This document shows positions 9,969 to 19,016 of a DNA stretch of 64,000 nucleotides, in pieces (the first letter of the stretch is position 1; every line of letters starts with the position of its first letter). The DNA comes from Microvirga aerilata (GTDB taxonomy: Bacteria; Pseudomonadota; Alphaproteobacteria; Rhizobiales; Beijerinckiaceae), in NCBI RefSeq assembly GCF_016743775.1, contig NZ_JAEQMY010000017.1, forward strand, positions 1-64,000. Direction: 5' to 3'. A model generated the notes under the pieces. The model saw only the letters and a program-made list of their open reading frames with translations, ran no database searches and had not been told where the DNA came from. The position numbers and the translations under genes were made by a program.

Positions 9969-11215
9969 ACGGTCCCGGGCGGCGGCTCGTCTCCGAAGAT
10001 GGAGCGGCCGCCGTAGGAATGCGAGCTCGCCCGCTCCCGCCCGATATGCTCCTCCACGTCGGGTCCCGTGGCGTGGCGCTCGAGGGCGCGGGCCTGGTCG
10101 TCCAGGCGCTTCAGGGCGAACAGCTCCTCCTGCTGCCCAAGCTTCGCCTTCTGGACGGCCGATTTCAGCACCCGGATCGTTTCGTCATAGACGCGCACCG
10201 GCACCGGATACGGGTGCCGGTCCTTGCCGCCATGGGCGAAGGAGAAGCGCGCCGGATCGCTGAAGCGGCAGGGCGTGCCGTGCACCACCTCCGCCACCAT
10301 GGCGAGCGCCTGCACGGTTCGCGGGCCGACGCCGGGCGTCAGCAGGAGATCGGGGAAATCCGCCGGTCCGCGATCCGCTGCTGCCGCGAGGGTTCCGTGG
10401 AGCCGCCGCAGCACCACATCCTTGGGCCGTACGTCATGATGCTCCGGCATCACCAGGTGCGGCAGCAAGAGCTGCGGGCTCGAGACAGGCGCCGTTTCCG
10501 GCTCGCGCTCTTCCAGCGCCAGGAATTTGCGGGCGATGCCGTCGGGTCCGAGGGATCCGAGAAGCTCGATCTGCGCCCGACGCGAAGCCTCGGCCCGGCG
10601 ATCGGTCAGATTGACGATCGTCCCCTGACCGATGCCGTCGATGGCCGTGTGCGGCTCGTCGACGAAGCTCTCGAGATCCTCCGACAGCCAGTGATAGCGG
10701 CGCGCCTGCCGGCGCCCGTCGTTCATCCCCTGCTGGACAACCGCCCATTTGCCGTCGTCCGTGACGATGAAGCCGTGCAGATACAGGTCGAACCCGTCCT
10801 GGATCGCCGCGCTGTCGACCTTTGCGACCAATCTGCTCGCATTCGCGAGGGCAGCCCCGTCGAAGCCCACGCGCTCGCCAATAGTGATCAGCTCGTGCGG
10901 GGTCTGGCGCGAGTGTTTTCCGCGCCCGCCGCAGACATGGATTCCGAGCTCCTTGGAGAGCGGCGTCAATCCGCGTTTCAAAGCTCCGATGACGCTGGTG
11001 GTGATGCCGGAGGAATGCCAGTCCATGCCCATCACGGCCCCGAACGACTGGAACCAGAACGGGTGCGCGAGCCGGCGCAGCAGCTCGTCCCGCCCGTAGT
11101 GGTGCACGACGGCCTCGCTCACCACGCCGCCGAGGCGCGTCATGCGATCGGCCAGCCATTTCGGCACATGGCCGGAATGCAGCGGCAGGTCGGCGCTTCC
11201 GGCGCGTTTGGCCAT
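9965..11215 (-). CDS. DUF763 domain-containing protein
   Basis: A 416-residue protein matching DUF763, a family found in bacteria and archaea with no established function. The N-terminus MAKRAGSADLPLHSGHVPKW, a GMDWHSSGITTS segment, an HVCGGRGKHSRQTP motif and VVQQGMND are characteristic. The C-terminal third includes a helix-hairpin-helix-like LLLTPGVGPRTVQALAMVAE stretch near residues 300–320, which hints at nucleic-acid contact (inference). The ATG at 11215 is chosen because a GAGGAGA site precedes it and the family N-terminus begins there. The stop (TAG) overlaps the stop (TAA) of the amidase gene in the shared bases CTAA. Confidence 0.85.
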   Translation of the reverse strand: MAKRAGSADLPLHSGHVPKWLADRMTRLGGVVSEAVVHHYGRDELLRRLAHPFWFQSFGAVMGMDWHSSGITTSVIGALKRGLTPLSKELGIHVCGGRGKHSRQTPHELITIGERVGFDGAALANASRLVAKVDSAAIQDGFDLYLHGFIVTDDGKWAVVQQGMNDGRRQARRYHWLSEDLESFVDEPHTAIDGIGQGTIVNLTDRRAEASRRAQIELLGSLGPDGIARKFLALEEREPETAPVSSPQLLLPHLVMPEHHDVRPKDVVLRRLHGTLAAAADRGPADFPDLLLTPGVGPRTVQALAMVAEVVHGTPCRFSDPARFSFAHGGKDRHPYPVPVRVYDETIRVLKSAVQKAKLGQQEELFALKRLDDQARALERHATGPDVEEHIGRERASSHSYGGRSIFGDEPPPGTV

Positions 11216-11367
11216 CGGGCTGTGTCTCCTCGGGTTAGGCTTCAAGAACCCAATGGTATGCCATGACTTGAACCCATCGGTCATGATGGCAGTGGATCGG
11301 TTTGTTGTTCACTGTCTGCCTTGCGGCCGTAAAGCCGGGATGAGGATTCATAGCGGTGTGCGTGTGG

Positions 11368-11465
11368 GTGGATCCCCTCCCCCTCCGCTTCGCTCCGGCC
11401 GGGAACGACACTGAAGGTGGTGCCAGTGTCATCCCCAGCGCACGAAGTGAAGGACGGGGATCCAC
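11368..11465. repeat. Imperfect 98-bp palindromic repeat unit (REP-like)
   Basis: The left arm starts GTGGATCCCC and ends GACAC. The right arm starts GTGTCATCCCC and ends GGGGATCCAC. The reverse complement of the right arm aligns with the left arm over about 40 bases with a few mismatches, including a shared CCGCTTCG/CTTCGTGCG core. It lies in the 458-bp gap between the DUF763 and RNA helicase genes. The form is that of the extragenic palindromes dispersed in Hyphomicrobiales genomes. No second copy was noticed in this window. Confidence 0.65.
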
Positions 11466-11581
11466 GATCAAGCGCGCCGATGATCCCCCTCCCGGTCCTG
11501 AAAACCCGCAGGGGACGACAAGGGCGTGCGCGCTTCCCCTCACGGCCGTCAGTCGCGGTGTTCCCGCATCGATCGAAAGAA

Positions 11582-11609
11582 ACCCCTCTCGGACGGGGCC
11601 GAGAGGGGT
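11582..11609. terminator. Perfect 11-bp stem-loop between two transcription units
   Basis: ACCCCTCTCGG and CCGAGAGGGGT are separated by a six-base ACGGGG loop. No T-run follows on either strand, so it is probably a structured 3' end or transcript-stabilising hairpin rather than a stand-alone terminator. It lies 26 bases from the intrinsic terminator at 11635. Confidence 0.5.
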
Positions 11610-11634
11610 GGGAAGCACGCTTCGCTCTTCAAAG

Positions 11635-11666
11635 AAAAAGGCGCCTTGCGGCGCCTTTTTTTATTC
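11635..11666 (-). terminator. Bidirectional intrinsic terminator for the DEAD-box helicase gene
   Basis: A GGCGCC/GGCGCC stem with a TTGC loop is flanked by an A-run on the left and a run of seven T on the right, so it can form a U-tailed hairpin on both strands. It lies eight bases beyond the stop of the helicase gene on the minus strand. Confidence 0.85.
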
Positions 11667-11673
11667 TCATGCC

Positions 11674-13176
11674 TCAGCGGCGGCGCGGGCTCTTGTCGAG
11701 CCAAGCCACCTGGGCACCGTCCCCACGCCGTCCGTCGGAGCGGGCCGCGGCAGGCTTTGCCTGTGAGGGGCGCTGGCCCTGGACAGGCCTCTGGCCCTGA
11801 GCCGGTCGCTGCGCCTGTGCGGGACGCTGCTGGTTTCCGGCCGGCTGGCCGCCTTGCGGCTGACCGTTGCCCGCAGGCTTTCCGCTGCGTCCGCGGCGAC
11901 GCGGGCCCCGGTCGGCGTTCGGATCGGCGCTGCGCGGCTGGCCGTGGCCCTGATGCCCGCGGGCATGCGGAGCCGGACGACCGCGTTGCGGCTGCCTGTC
12001 CCGCTGGGACGGCTCGGAAGCCTCGCCAGCCACCGGACCGGCCGAGAAGCCTTCCGGCAGGGCCGCGACCGGCACCTTGAGGCGGGTCAGCTTCTCGATG
12101 TCCTTCAGGTAGGCCTTTTCCTCGTCGTTGCAGAACGAGATCGCAAGACCTGTCGCGCCGGCGCGCGCGGTGCGGCCGATGCGGTGGACGTAAGACTCCG
12201 CCACGTTCGGCAGGTCGTAGTTGATGACGTGGGACACGCCCTCGACGTCGATACCGCGGGCCGCGATGTCGGTCGCCACCAGAACCCGGCAAGTGCCGTT
12301 GCGGAAAGCGGCCAGGGCCTTTTCACGCTGCGGCTGGGACTTGTTGCCGTGGATGGCGGCCGCCACGATGCCGGCCTTCTCGAGGCCGCGCACCACCTTA
12401 TCCGCCCCATGCTTGGTGCGGGAGAAGACGAGAACGCGGTCGATGGACGCGTCGCGCAGGAGCACCTCGAGCAGGGCCTGCTTGCGGCCGGTCTGCACGA
12501 AGATCACGCTCTGCTCGACACGCTCGGCGGTCGTCGCCACCGGGGTGACGGCCACATGAGCCGGATTGCGCAGGAAGGACTCGGCCAGCGACGAAATCGT
12601 CTTCGGCATGGTGGCCGAGAAGAACAGGCTCTGGCGGTCCTTCGGCAGAAGGGTCACGATGCGCTTCAACGCATGGATGAAGCCGAGGTCGAGCATCTGA
12701 TCGGCCTCGTCGAGAACGAGGATCTCGATCTCGCGCAGGCTCAACGCCCTGCGGTCGATGAGGTCGATCAGGCGGCCGGGCGTGGCGACGAGCACGTCGA
12801 CGCCATTGGCCAGCGCCTTCTCCTGGCGGGAGATGGTGACGCCGCCGAACACCACCTCGGTGGTGAGCCGGAGGTTGCGGCCATAGGTACGGAAGCTGTC
12901 GGCGATCTGGCTGGCGAGCTCACGGGTCGGGCTGAGCACGAGCACGCGGGGGCTCTTGGCCCTGCGCGGCTTCGGGCTGTCGGAGAGGCGGTGCAGGATC
13001 GGCAGCGCGAAGGCGGCCGTCTTGCCGGTGCCGGTCTGGGCGATGCCGCAGACGTCGCGGCCTTCCATGGCAAAAGGAATGGTCTGCGCCTGGATCGGCG
13101 TGGGCTTCTCGTAGCCCTCGGTCGCGAGCGCCTTCAGGATCGGCTGGGCCAATCCGAAATCGGTAAAGAGTGTCAA
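11674..13176 (-). CDS. rhlE: DEAD-box ATP-dependent RNA helicase, RhlE-like
   Basis: A 500-residue RNA helicase. It has the Q motif (residues about 7–29), motif I AQTGTGKT at 46–53, PTRELASQI, TPGRL, DEAD, SAT and the C-terminal HRIGRTARAG motif, in canonical order. From about residue 375 the protein becomes a low-complexity tail rich in Gln, Pro, Gly and Arg (repeats of the type QRPAQGQRPVQ), typical of RhlE-type RNA-binding tails. It should unwind RNA duplexes during ribosome assembly and mRNA decay, often induced by cold. A long leader of up to 268 bases separates it from the divergent MFS gene. Assignment to RhlE rather than another DEAD-box subgroup is likely but not certain. Confidence 0.9.
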   Translation of the reverse strand: MTLFTDFGLAQPILKALATEGYEKPTPIQAQTIPFAMEGRDVCGIAQTGTGKTAAFALPILHRLSDSPKPRRAKSPRVLVLSPTRELASQIADSFRTYGRNLRLTTEVVFGGVTISRQEKALANGVDVLVATPGRLIDLIDRRALSLREIEILVLDEADQMLDLGFIHALKRIVTLLPKDRQSLFFSATMPKTISSLAESFLRNPAHVAVTPVATTAERVEQSVIFVQTGRKQALLEVLLRDASIDRVLVFSRTKHGADKVVRGLEKAGIVAAAIHGNKSQPQREKALAAFRNGTCRVLVATDIAARGIDVEGVSHVINYDLPNVAESYVHRIGRTARAGATGLAISFCNDEEKAYLKDIEKLTRLKVPVAALPEGFSAGPVAGEASEPSQRDRQPQRGRPAPHARGHQGHGQPRSADPNADRGPRRRGRSGKPAGNGQPQGGQPAGNQQRPAQAQRPAQGQRPVQGQRPSQAKPAAARSDGRRGDGAQVAWLDKSPRRR

Positions 13177-13444
13177 AACAGGTGTCTTTCGAACGGATGC
13201 GGTGAGCCGCGAGGCATGTTCGGCTTGAAAAAGCTGGCGCTTCAGGGCTCTTGAGGCGAGAGCCCGCGTGATGGGGCCGTCGTATGATTGAGCGATTGAA
13301 GAAGGGGACCGGGGTCCTCGCCGTTCCGCGATTATCCGTCACGCAGTCCCGCTCAAGCGCCTCGATGATCGAGCGCCGTCGCCTGTTGTGCATATGGGGG
13401 CTAAAAACCTATCCGTCAACCTCGGGGCCTGACATAAAGCAAGA

Positions 13445-14647
13445 ATGTCACCCTCCGGCTCCATGCCCTGGCGCATCGTCTCGGCTCTCTCGATCACCCA
13501 TCTGGTCTCCTACGGGACGCTCTTCTACGCCTTCGCGCTTCTGATCGAGCCCATGGAGCGGGACCTCGGATGGTCGAAGACGGCGCTGACCGCAGCCTTC
13601 TCGCTCGCCCTCGTGTCCTCCGCCTTCTTCGCGCTGCCCGTCGGGCGGCTCATCGACCGGGGCTATGGACGGGCGGTGATGACCGGGGGCTCGGTGCTGG
13701 CGGCCCTCCTCCTCGTTCTCTGGGCCCTGACGGAGAGCTATCCGGCTTTCGTTCTGATCTGGCTCGCCATGGGGGCTGCCATGAGCGCCCTGTTCTACGA
13801 TGCCGGCTTTGCCGTGCTGGCGCTCAACCTCGGCCTTCTGGCCCGCCGTGGGATCACGATCATCACCCTTGTGGCCGGCTTCGCCAGCACGGTGTTCATC
13901 CCTCTCCTCCATATCCTGATCGAGCACTACGGCTGGCGCGGGACGATTCTCGCGATGGCGGCCCTGAATATAGGGATCTGCGCGCTGCTGCACGCCTCCA
14001 GCATCCCGGCGGCCTCGAAGCCGCCACGGCATGAATCCGGAAGCCGGGCGGTCCTGCCATCGCTGTCGAATCCGCGCTGCGTTCTCGTGCTGCCGGCCTT
14101 CTGGCTGTTCGTGGTGACCAATGTCCTTCAGGGCATCATCTCGACCGGGCTTCCCATTCACCTGATCCCGATCTTTCTGGAGCGGGGCTTTTCGATCGAC
14201 GCGGCCGTGGCCGCCTATGCGGTGATTGGGCCGGCCCAGGTTGCGGCGCGGTTCCTCACCGGGTTCGGCGAGCGGGCCATGAGCCTGAGAGGGATCGGCG
14301 TCGCCACCATGGCCCTGAGCGCGCTTGCCTTTCTCCTGCTGCCCTTCGTTCCGGCGGGCTCCTGGCTGATCCTGGCTTTTGCGGGGCTGTACGGCGCGTC
14401 CAACGGGATGCTCACCATCGTGAAGGCGCTCCTGCCGCCGGAGCTGTTCGGCCGCGAGGATTACGGAGCGATCCAGGGGATGATCGCCATGCCGGTCCGG
14501 ATCGCCATGGCGGCAGCCCCTTTCGCGTTCGGCGCTCTCTGGGCCTGGTGGGGCAGCTACGATGCGGTCGTGGCGCTCTGCTTGGGCATGGCCTTGTGCT
14601 CTTTGGCCACATTCGTGCTAAACTTGGCCTTGGCGAAAGAACCGTGA
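13445..14647 (+). CDS. Major facilitator superfamily transporter
   Basis: A 400-residue membrane protein with about 12 hydrophobic helices in two six-helix halves. The first half carries the inter-helix 2–3 motif in the form GRLIDRGYGRAV. The central loop (about residues 190–210) is short and charged. The family moves small solutes by proton-coupled antiport or symport. Similarity to monocarboxylate/oxalate-type or YfkF-like MFS proteins is possible, but the substrate cannot be told. It is transcribed away from the RNA helicase gene, and glpD follows 79 bases later in the same direction. No terminator is obvious between them. Confidence 0.85.
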   Translation: MSPSGSMPWRIVSALSITHLVSYGTLFYAFALLIEPMERDLGWSKTALTAAFSLALVSSAFFALPVGRLIDRGYGRAVMTGGSVLAALLLVLWALTESYPAFVLIWLAMGAAMSALFYDAGFAVLALNLGLLARRGITIITLVAGFASTVFIPLLHILIEHYGWRGTILAMAALNIGICALLHASSIPAASKPPRHESGSRAVLPSLSNPRCVLVLPAFWLFVVTNVLQGIISTGLPIHLIPIFLERGFSIDAAVAAYAVIGPAQVAARFLTGFGERAMSLRGIGVATMALSALAFLLLPFVPAGSWLILAFAGLYGASNGMLTIVKALLPPELFGREDYGAIQGMIAMPVRIAMAAAPFAFGALWAWWGSYDAVVALCLGMALCSLATFVLNLALAKEP

Positions 14648-14726
14648 AAATTCAAACAACAGGCTTGCTTTAGGCGGCTAAAGAAATCATCTGCAGGGCT
14701 ACCGGGTTGCAAGGAAAGACGCGTTC

Positions 14727-16247
14727 GTGACGACAGTGACAGATCTTCTGATTGTGGGCGGCGGCATCAACGGCGCGGGCATCGCGCGGGATGCCGTGGG
14801 CCGAGGCCTCTCGGTGGTGCTCTGCGAGCAGGGCGACCTTGCCGGCTACACCTCCTCCGCCTCCACCAAGCTGATCCATGGCGGCCTGCGCTACCTGGAA
14901 TATTACGAGTTCCGGCTCGTTCGCGAGGCCCTGTTCGAACGGGAGCGGCTTCTCGAATCTGCCCCCCACATCATCTGGCCGCTGCGGTTCATCCTGCCGC
15001 ACGAGAAGGGGGTGCGTCCCGCCTGGTTCGTGCGCCTCGGCCTGTTCATGTACGACCACCTGGCTCCGCGCAAGAAGCTGCCCGGCACGGAAGGGATCAA
15101 GCTCACCCGGCATGCCGCCGGCCAGGCCCTCAAGCCCGGCTTCGACACGGCCTTCGTTTATTCCGACTGCTGGGTCGAGGACAGCCGCATGGTGGCGTTG
15201 AACGCCCTCGACGCCTTCGAGCGCGGTGCGGATGTCCGGGTGCGCACCAAGCTCACCTCCGCCCGGCGGGACGGAAAGACCTGGGTCGCCACCCTCCAGA
15301 ACGTGGAGACCGGCGAGACCGAGGAGGTTCGCGCCCGGGTCATCGTCAATGCGGGCGGGCCGTTCGTGGCCGACGTGCTCAACGCCAAGCTGGGGCTGAA
15401 CACCACCAAGAACGTGCGCCTGGTGAAGGGCAGCCACATCGTGGTGCCCAAGCTCTTCGACACCAAGGAAGCCTTCATCCTCCAGAACACGGACAAGCGC
15501 ATCGTCTTCGCCATTCCGTACCAGGAGAAGTTCACCCTGATCGGCACCACCGACATCCCGGTCGAATCCGTGCCGGACAAGACGGTCGAGATCACCCAGG
15601 ACGAGATCCAGTATCTCTGCAACGTCGTGAACCACTTCTTCAAGCGCGAGGTCACGCCCGCGGAAGTGGTGTGGACCTATTCGGGCGTGCGCCCGCTCTT
15701 CGACGACGGCTCCACCAACGCCTCTGCCGTGACCCGCGACTACGTGTTCGACATGGATGCGCCTGGGGGCCAGGCGCCCGTTCTGTCGATTTTCGGCGGC
15801 AAGATCACCACCTTCCGCAAGCTTTCCGAGCATGCCCTCGACGAGCTGAAGGCTTATTTCCCGAACATGAAGCCCTCCTGGACGGAGAAGGCCAAGATGC
15901 CGGGCGGCGACATGCCGGATGCGGATTTCGACCGCTTCTTCGCCACCGTGCGCCAGCGCTGGCCCTTCCTGCCCGAGCCCCTGGCCCATCGCCTCTCCCG
16001 GGCCTACGGCACGCGGATCGAGGAGCTCCTGGGCTCGGCCACATCCATGCCCGATCTCGGCGAGGATTTCGGCGCGGGGCTGACTGCCGCGGAGGTCGAT
16101 TACCTGGTGCGCCGGGAATGGGCGCGCACGGCCGAGGACATCCTCTGGCGCCGGTCCAAGCTCGGCCTCCATGTGCCGGCCGAGGCACCCGCCAGGATCG
16201 ACGCCTACATCGCAACGCAGAACGCGGCCTCCGTGGCCGCCCAATAA
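14727..16247 (+). CDS. glpD: Aerobic glycerol-3-phosphate dehydrogenase
   Basis: A 506-residue FAD enzyme that oxidises sn-glycerol 3-phosphate to dihydroxyacetone phosphate and passes electrons to quinone at the inner membrane. The N-terminal FAD loop is LIVGGGINGAGIARDA at residues 8–23. It is followed by TSSASTKLIHGGLRYLEYYEF, a signature of GlpD. The C-terminal region contains WTYSGVRPLFDD and the ILSIFGGKITTFRKLSE-type motif. Start is a GTG at 14727 with AAGGAAAG ten bases upstream; this reproduces the family N-terminus. glpK follows after 21 bases, giving a glycerol-use operon. Confidence 0.97.
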   Translation: MTTVTDLLIVGGGINGAGIARDAVGRGLSVVLCEQGDLAGYTSSASTKLIHGGLRYLEYYEFRLVREALFERERLLESAPHIIWPLRFILPHEKGVRPAWFVRLGLFMYDHLAPRKKLPGTEGIKLTRHAAGQALKPGFDTAFVYSDCWVEDSRMVALNALDAFERGADVRVRTKLTSARRDGKTWVATLQNVETGETEEVRARVIVNAGGPFVADVLNAKLGLNTTKNVRLVKGSHIVVPKLFDTKEAFILQNTDKRIVFAIPYQEKFTLIGTTDIPVESVPDKTVEITQDEIQYLCNVVNHFFKREVTPAEVVWTYSGVRPLFDDGSTNASAVTRDYVFDMDAPGGQAPVLSIFGGKITTFRKLSEHALDELKAYFPNMKPSWTEKAKMPGGDMPDADFDRFFATVRQRWPFLPEPLAHRLSRAYGTRIEELLGSATSMPDLGEDFGAGLTAAEVDYLVRREWARTAEDILWRRSKLGLHVPAEAPARIDAYIATQNAASVAAQ

Positions 16248-16268
16248 CAAGGCCTTCCGGGGGAGACC

Positions 16269-17765
16269 ATGGCTCAATATATCGGCGCCATCGATCAGGG
16301 CACGACCAGCTCGCGCTTCATCGTGTTCGACAAGGCCGGAACCATCGTCTCGGTCGGACAGAAGGAACACGAGCAGATCTACCCGAAGCCGGGCTACGTG
16401 GAGCACGATCCCCTCGAGATCTGGCGGAACACGCAAACGGTGATCCAGGAAGCACTGGCCAAGAAAGGGCTGTCCCCCCGCGATCTTGCGGCCATCGGCA
16501 TCACCAACCAGCGCGAAACCACGCTGATCTGGGACCGGCATACGGGCAAACCCCTCCACAACGCCCTCGTCTGGCAGGACACCCGCGTCGACCCCATCGT
16601 CGAGAGCTTCGCCCGGGACGGCGGCCCCGACCGCCTGCGCGACAAGACGGGCCTGCCGCTGGCGAGCTATTTCTCGGGCCTCAAGCTGCGCTGGCTGCTC
16701 GACAACGTGCCGGGAGCCCGCGAGAAGGCCGAGGCCGGCGACGTGCTGTTCGGCAATATCGACACGTGGCTCGTGTGGAACCTGACGGGCGGCATCGACA
16801 ACGGCTGCCACATCACCGACGTGACCAACGCGAGCCGCACGCAGCTCATGAATCTGGCAAGCCTCGACTGGGACGAGGAAATCCTGCAGCTCTTCGACAT
16901 TCCCCGCGCCTGCCTGCCACGGATCCGCTCGTCGAGCGAGGTCTATGGGGAAGCGGCCGACGGTTTGGCCGGCGTTCCGATTGCCGGCATTCTCGGCGAT
17001 CAGCAGGCGGCGCTGGTGGGACAGGCCTGCTTCCAGCAGGGCGAGGCCAAGAACACCTACGGGACCGGCTGCTTCATGCTCATGAACACCGGCGAGACCC
17101 CCTACCCGTCCACATGCGGCCTGCTGACCACCGTCGGCTATCGCTTCGGCGAGGCCAAGGCCATCTATGCCCTGGAAGGCTCCATTGCGATTGCGGGCGC
17201 GCTCGTCCAATGGCTGCGGGACAATCTCGGCATCATCCAGAACAGCACGGAGATCGAGCCGCTCGCCCGCAGCGTCGACGACAATGGCGGCGTGACCATC
17301 GTGCCGGCCTTCTCGGGCCTCTATGCCCCGCACTGGAACTCCCATGCGCGAGGCCTGATCGGCGGCCTGACCCGCTATGCCAACAAGGGCCACATCGCCC
17401 GGGCGGCACTGGAAGCCACGGCCTTCCAGACCCGCGAGGTGCTGGACGCCATGACCAAGGACACGGGCATCACGGCCAGGGAGCTGCGCACGGATGGCGG
17501 CATGGTCGTCAACGAGCTGCTGATGCAGTTCCAGGCCGATATCCTGGACGTTCCCGTGGTGCGCCCGAAGGTCATCGAGACCACGGCCCTGGGCGCCGCC
17601 TATGCGGCCGGGCTCGCAACGGGGTTCTGGAGCGGAACGGACGAACTCGTCCGCAACTGGGCCAGCGACAAGCGCTGGACGCCCGCCATGGACGCTTCCC
17701 GCCGCGAGCGTCTGAACGCAGTGTGGAACAAGGCGGTCTCCCGCTCCCTCGATTGGGCGGACTGA
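16269..17765 (+). CDS. glpK: Glycerol kinase
   Basis: A 498-residue FGGY-family kinase that phosphorylates glycerol with ATP to sn-glycerol 3-phosphate in the cytoplasm. The N-terminal ATP motif is [17 protein letters not shown] (residues 4–20). Substrate-site residues lie in the ITNQRETT and WQDTR segments, and the second FGGY signature appears as [19 protein letters not shown]. Length equals that of typical GlpK. It follows glpD closely with its own GGGGGAGACC ribosome site. No glycerol facilitator or GlpR repressor gene is nearby in the window. Confidence 0.97.
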   Translation: MAQYIGAIDQGTTSSRFIVFDKAGTIVSVGQKEHEQIYPKPGYVEHDPLEIWRNTQTVIQEALAKKGLSPRDLAAIGITNQRETTLIWDRHTGKPLHNALVWQDTRVDPIVESFARDGGPDRLRDKTGLPLASYFSGLKLRWLLDNVPGAREKAEAGDVLFGNIDTWLVWNLTGGIDNGCHITDVTNASRTQLMNLASLDWDEEILQLFDIPRACLPRIRSSSEVYGEAADGLAGVPIAGILGDQQAALVGQACFQQGEAKNTYGTGCFMLMNTGETPYPSTCGLLTTVGYRFGEAKAIYALEGSIAIAGALVQWLRDNLGIIQNSTEIEPLARSVDDNGGVTIVPAFSGLYAPHWNSHARGLIGGLTRYANKGHIARAALEATAFQTREVLDAMTKDTGITARELRTDGGMVVNELLMQFQADILDVPVVRPKVIETTALGAAYAAGLATGFWSGTDELVRNWASDKRWTPAMDASRRERLNAVWNKAVSRSLDWAD

Positions 17766-17824
17766 TCCTTTGAGAATCCAGGGGCAGCAGCGATCCGTCG
17801 TCTGCCGCCGCCCTCTTCAGCACA

Positions 17825-18250
17825 CTACCCTGCCGGCAGCGCTGCGCGGATCTTGGCGGCCAACTCCGCCAGGACCTCGGGCTTTTCCATCTGGCCCGTA
17901 TGGGGCTTCAGCGGCACTCCCTCGAAGCGGGGGATGATGTGGAAGTGGATGTGGAAGACCACCTGCCCGCCTGCGCTTTCATTGAACTGCTGGATCGTCA
18001 GCCCATCGGCCGAGAGCGCAGCCTTCGCGGCTCTCCCCACCACCTGAACCGCTTTTGCGACCTCGGACAGATCGTCCGGCGCGATATCGAGGAGGTTGCG
18101 GGCTTTGGTCTTCGGGATCACGAGCACATGGCCGTCGCCCCGAGGCATGACGTCCATGAAGGCCAGGACGCGGTCCGTCTCGTAGACCTTGTGGCATGGG
18201 AGTTCGCCCCGAAGGATCTTCGCGAACACGTTGTTGTCGTCGTAGGTCAT
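17825..18250 (-). CDS. HIT family nucleotide hydrolase
   Basis: A 141-residue histidine-triad protein. The catalytic triad is H100-I-H102-F-H104 followed by II. GDGHVLVIPK near residues 38–47 is also typical. Family members (Hint/HinT branch) hydrolyse adenosine phosphoramidates or related nucleotidyl conjugates in the cytoplasm. The ATG at 18250 is chosen because MTYDDNNVFAKILRGE is the standard HIT N-terminus; the frame upstream is open but has no family resemblance. Convergent with glpK. Confidence 0.92.
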   Translation of the reverse strand: MTYDDNNVFAKILRGELPCHKVYETDRVLAFMDVMPRGDGHVLVIPKTKARNLLDIAPDDLSEVAKAVQVVGRAAKAALSADGLTIQQFNESAGGQVVFHIHFHIIPRFEGVPLKPHTGQMEKPEVLAELAAKIRAALPAG

Positions 18251-18679
18251 CCTGCCCTCTGCTCGTAAGCCATCCGCCCGGCCAAGCGCCCCGGGGGCGC
18301 TACCGTAGTTACTATACTGGCTTGAACACACAACCATCCCGTCCGGCAGAATTCATCGATGGGGCACGGGCCCGACTAGGCTGCGGTAGAGTGACGCTCC
18401 CGCCCAGGATGTGCCGAAGGTTACAGATCAGCCAGGATGATCCTTGCGCCGAACAGCCTCTTGAGCGACCGGGGATCAACTACATACCTTTCAGGAGGAT
18501 CCAATTCTCAAATATTGAACCCTAACAGCCCACATTAAGGTAAGTAGCTTGCTGGTTCTTTCTACTTGAGCCAGGCAATAGCCACCTTGAACGAGCGCGA
18601 ACATTTACTCTAAGCGTAACAATTTGTAGCACGTGAATATTTTCACGAATTTTTTTGCAAAGGTTCACACTTCCTCATC
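18251..18679. other. Gene-poor 429-bp stretch with a short inverted repeat
   Basis: No convincing gene is visible on either strand between the HIT gene and the stress promoter at 18680. It is more AT-rich than its surroundings near its right end. The only structure seen is a perfect inverted repeat at 18632–18647, CGTGAA-TATT-TTCACG, lying 33 bases upstream of the EcfG-type promoter, where it could be an operator. That role is a guess. Confidence 0.4.
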
Positions 18680-18704
18680 GGAACCATCGATTCCGCGAGC
18701 GGTT
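18680..18704 (+). promoter_or_regulatory. EcfG-type promoter for the KGG stress protein
   Basis: GGAAC at 18680–18684 and GTT at 18702–18704 are separated by 17 bases, matching the alphaproteobacterial EcfG consensus GGAAC-N16/17-CGTT except that the base before GTT is G. The predicted transcription start is about 31 bases before the ATG. Confidence 0.8.
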
Positions 18705-18741
18705 GTTGAAGCACGAACACCATTTGTTAAGGAGGCATAAG

Positions 18742-18936
18742 ATGGCGCCAGGTAGTTCGACTTCGAAGCGTGGCTTCGCGTCGATGGACTCTGACCGGCA
18801 GCGCGAAATTGCAAGCAAAGGCGGCAAGAGCGTTCCAGCTGAGAAGCGGTCTTTCTCCCAGGATCGTGAGCTCGCCTCTGAAGCAGGCCGCAAAGGCGGT
18901 CAGGCCTCAGGCAACACTCGCGGCAACCAGGAATAA
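18742..18936 (+). CDS. KGG-repeat stress-induced protein (YciG-like)
   Basis: A 64-residue, hydrophilic, Gly/Lys/Ser-rich protein with two KGG motifs, ASKGGK near residue 28 and AGRKGGQASG near residue 52. These are the hallmark of the small YciG/con-10-like stress proteins. The ATG has AGGAGG seven bases upstream. The gene is monocistronic between an EcfG-type promoter and an intrinsic terminator. Members of this family accumulate in general stress or stationary phase; their molecular action is not established. Expression under PhyR–EcfG control is inferred from the promoter match. Confidence 0.85.
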   Translation: MAPGSSTSKRGFASMDSDRQREIASKGGKSVPAEKRSFSQDRELASEAGRKGGQASGNTRGNQE

Positions 18937-18960
18937 CGACTCGATTCTGCACATTGGTTT

Positions 18961-18985
18961 AGGGGCCGCATCGCGGCCCCTTTAC
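18961..18985 (+). terminator. Intrinsic terminator after the KGG gene
   Basis: GGGGCCGC and GCGGCCCC form an eight-base stem with an ATC loop followed by TTTACTTTT, 25 bases after the KGG stop codon. Confidence 0.8.
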
Positions 18986-19016
18986 TTTTGAGTGCTTGAT
19001 AATTTTTAGAACATCT

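Noticed and set aside
14670-17393. A 907-codon open frame on the minus strand opposite glpD–glpK
   Set aside because: It is a shadow of GC-rich coding on the other strand; glpD and glpK are unmistakable and fill the same stretch. Similar long antisense frames opposite the ABC importer genes (2416–4335, 4101–6050) were rejected for the same reason.
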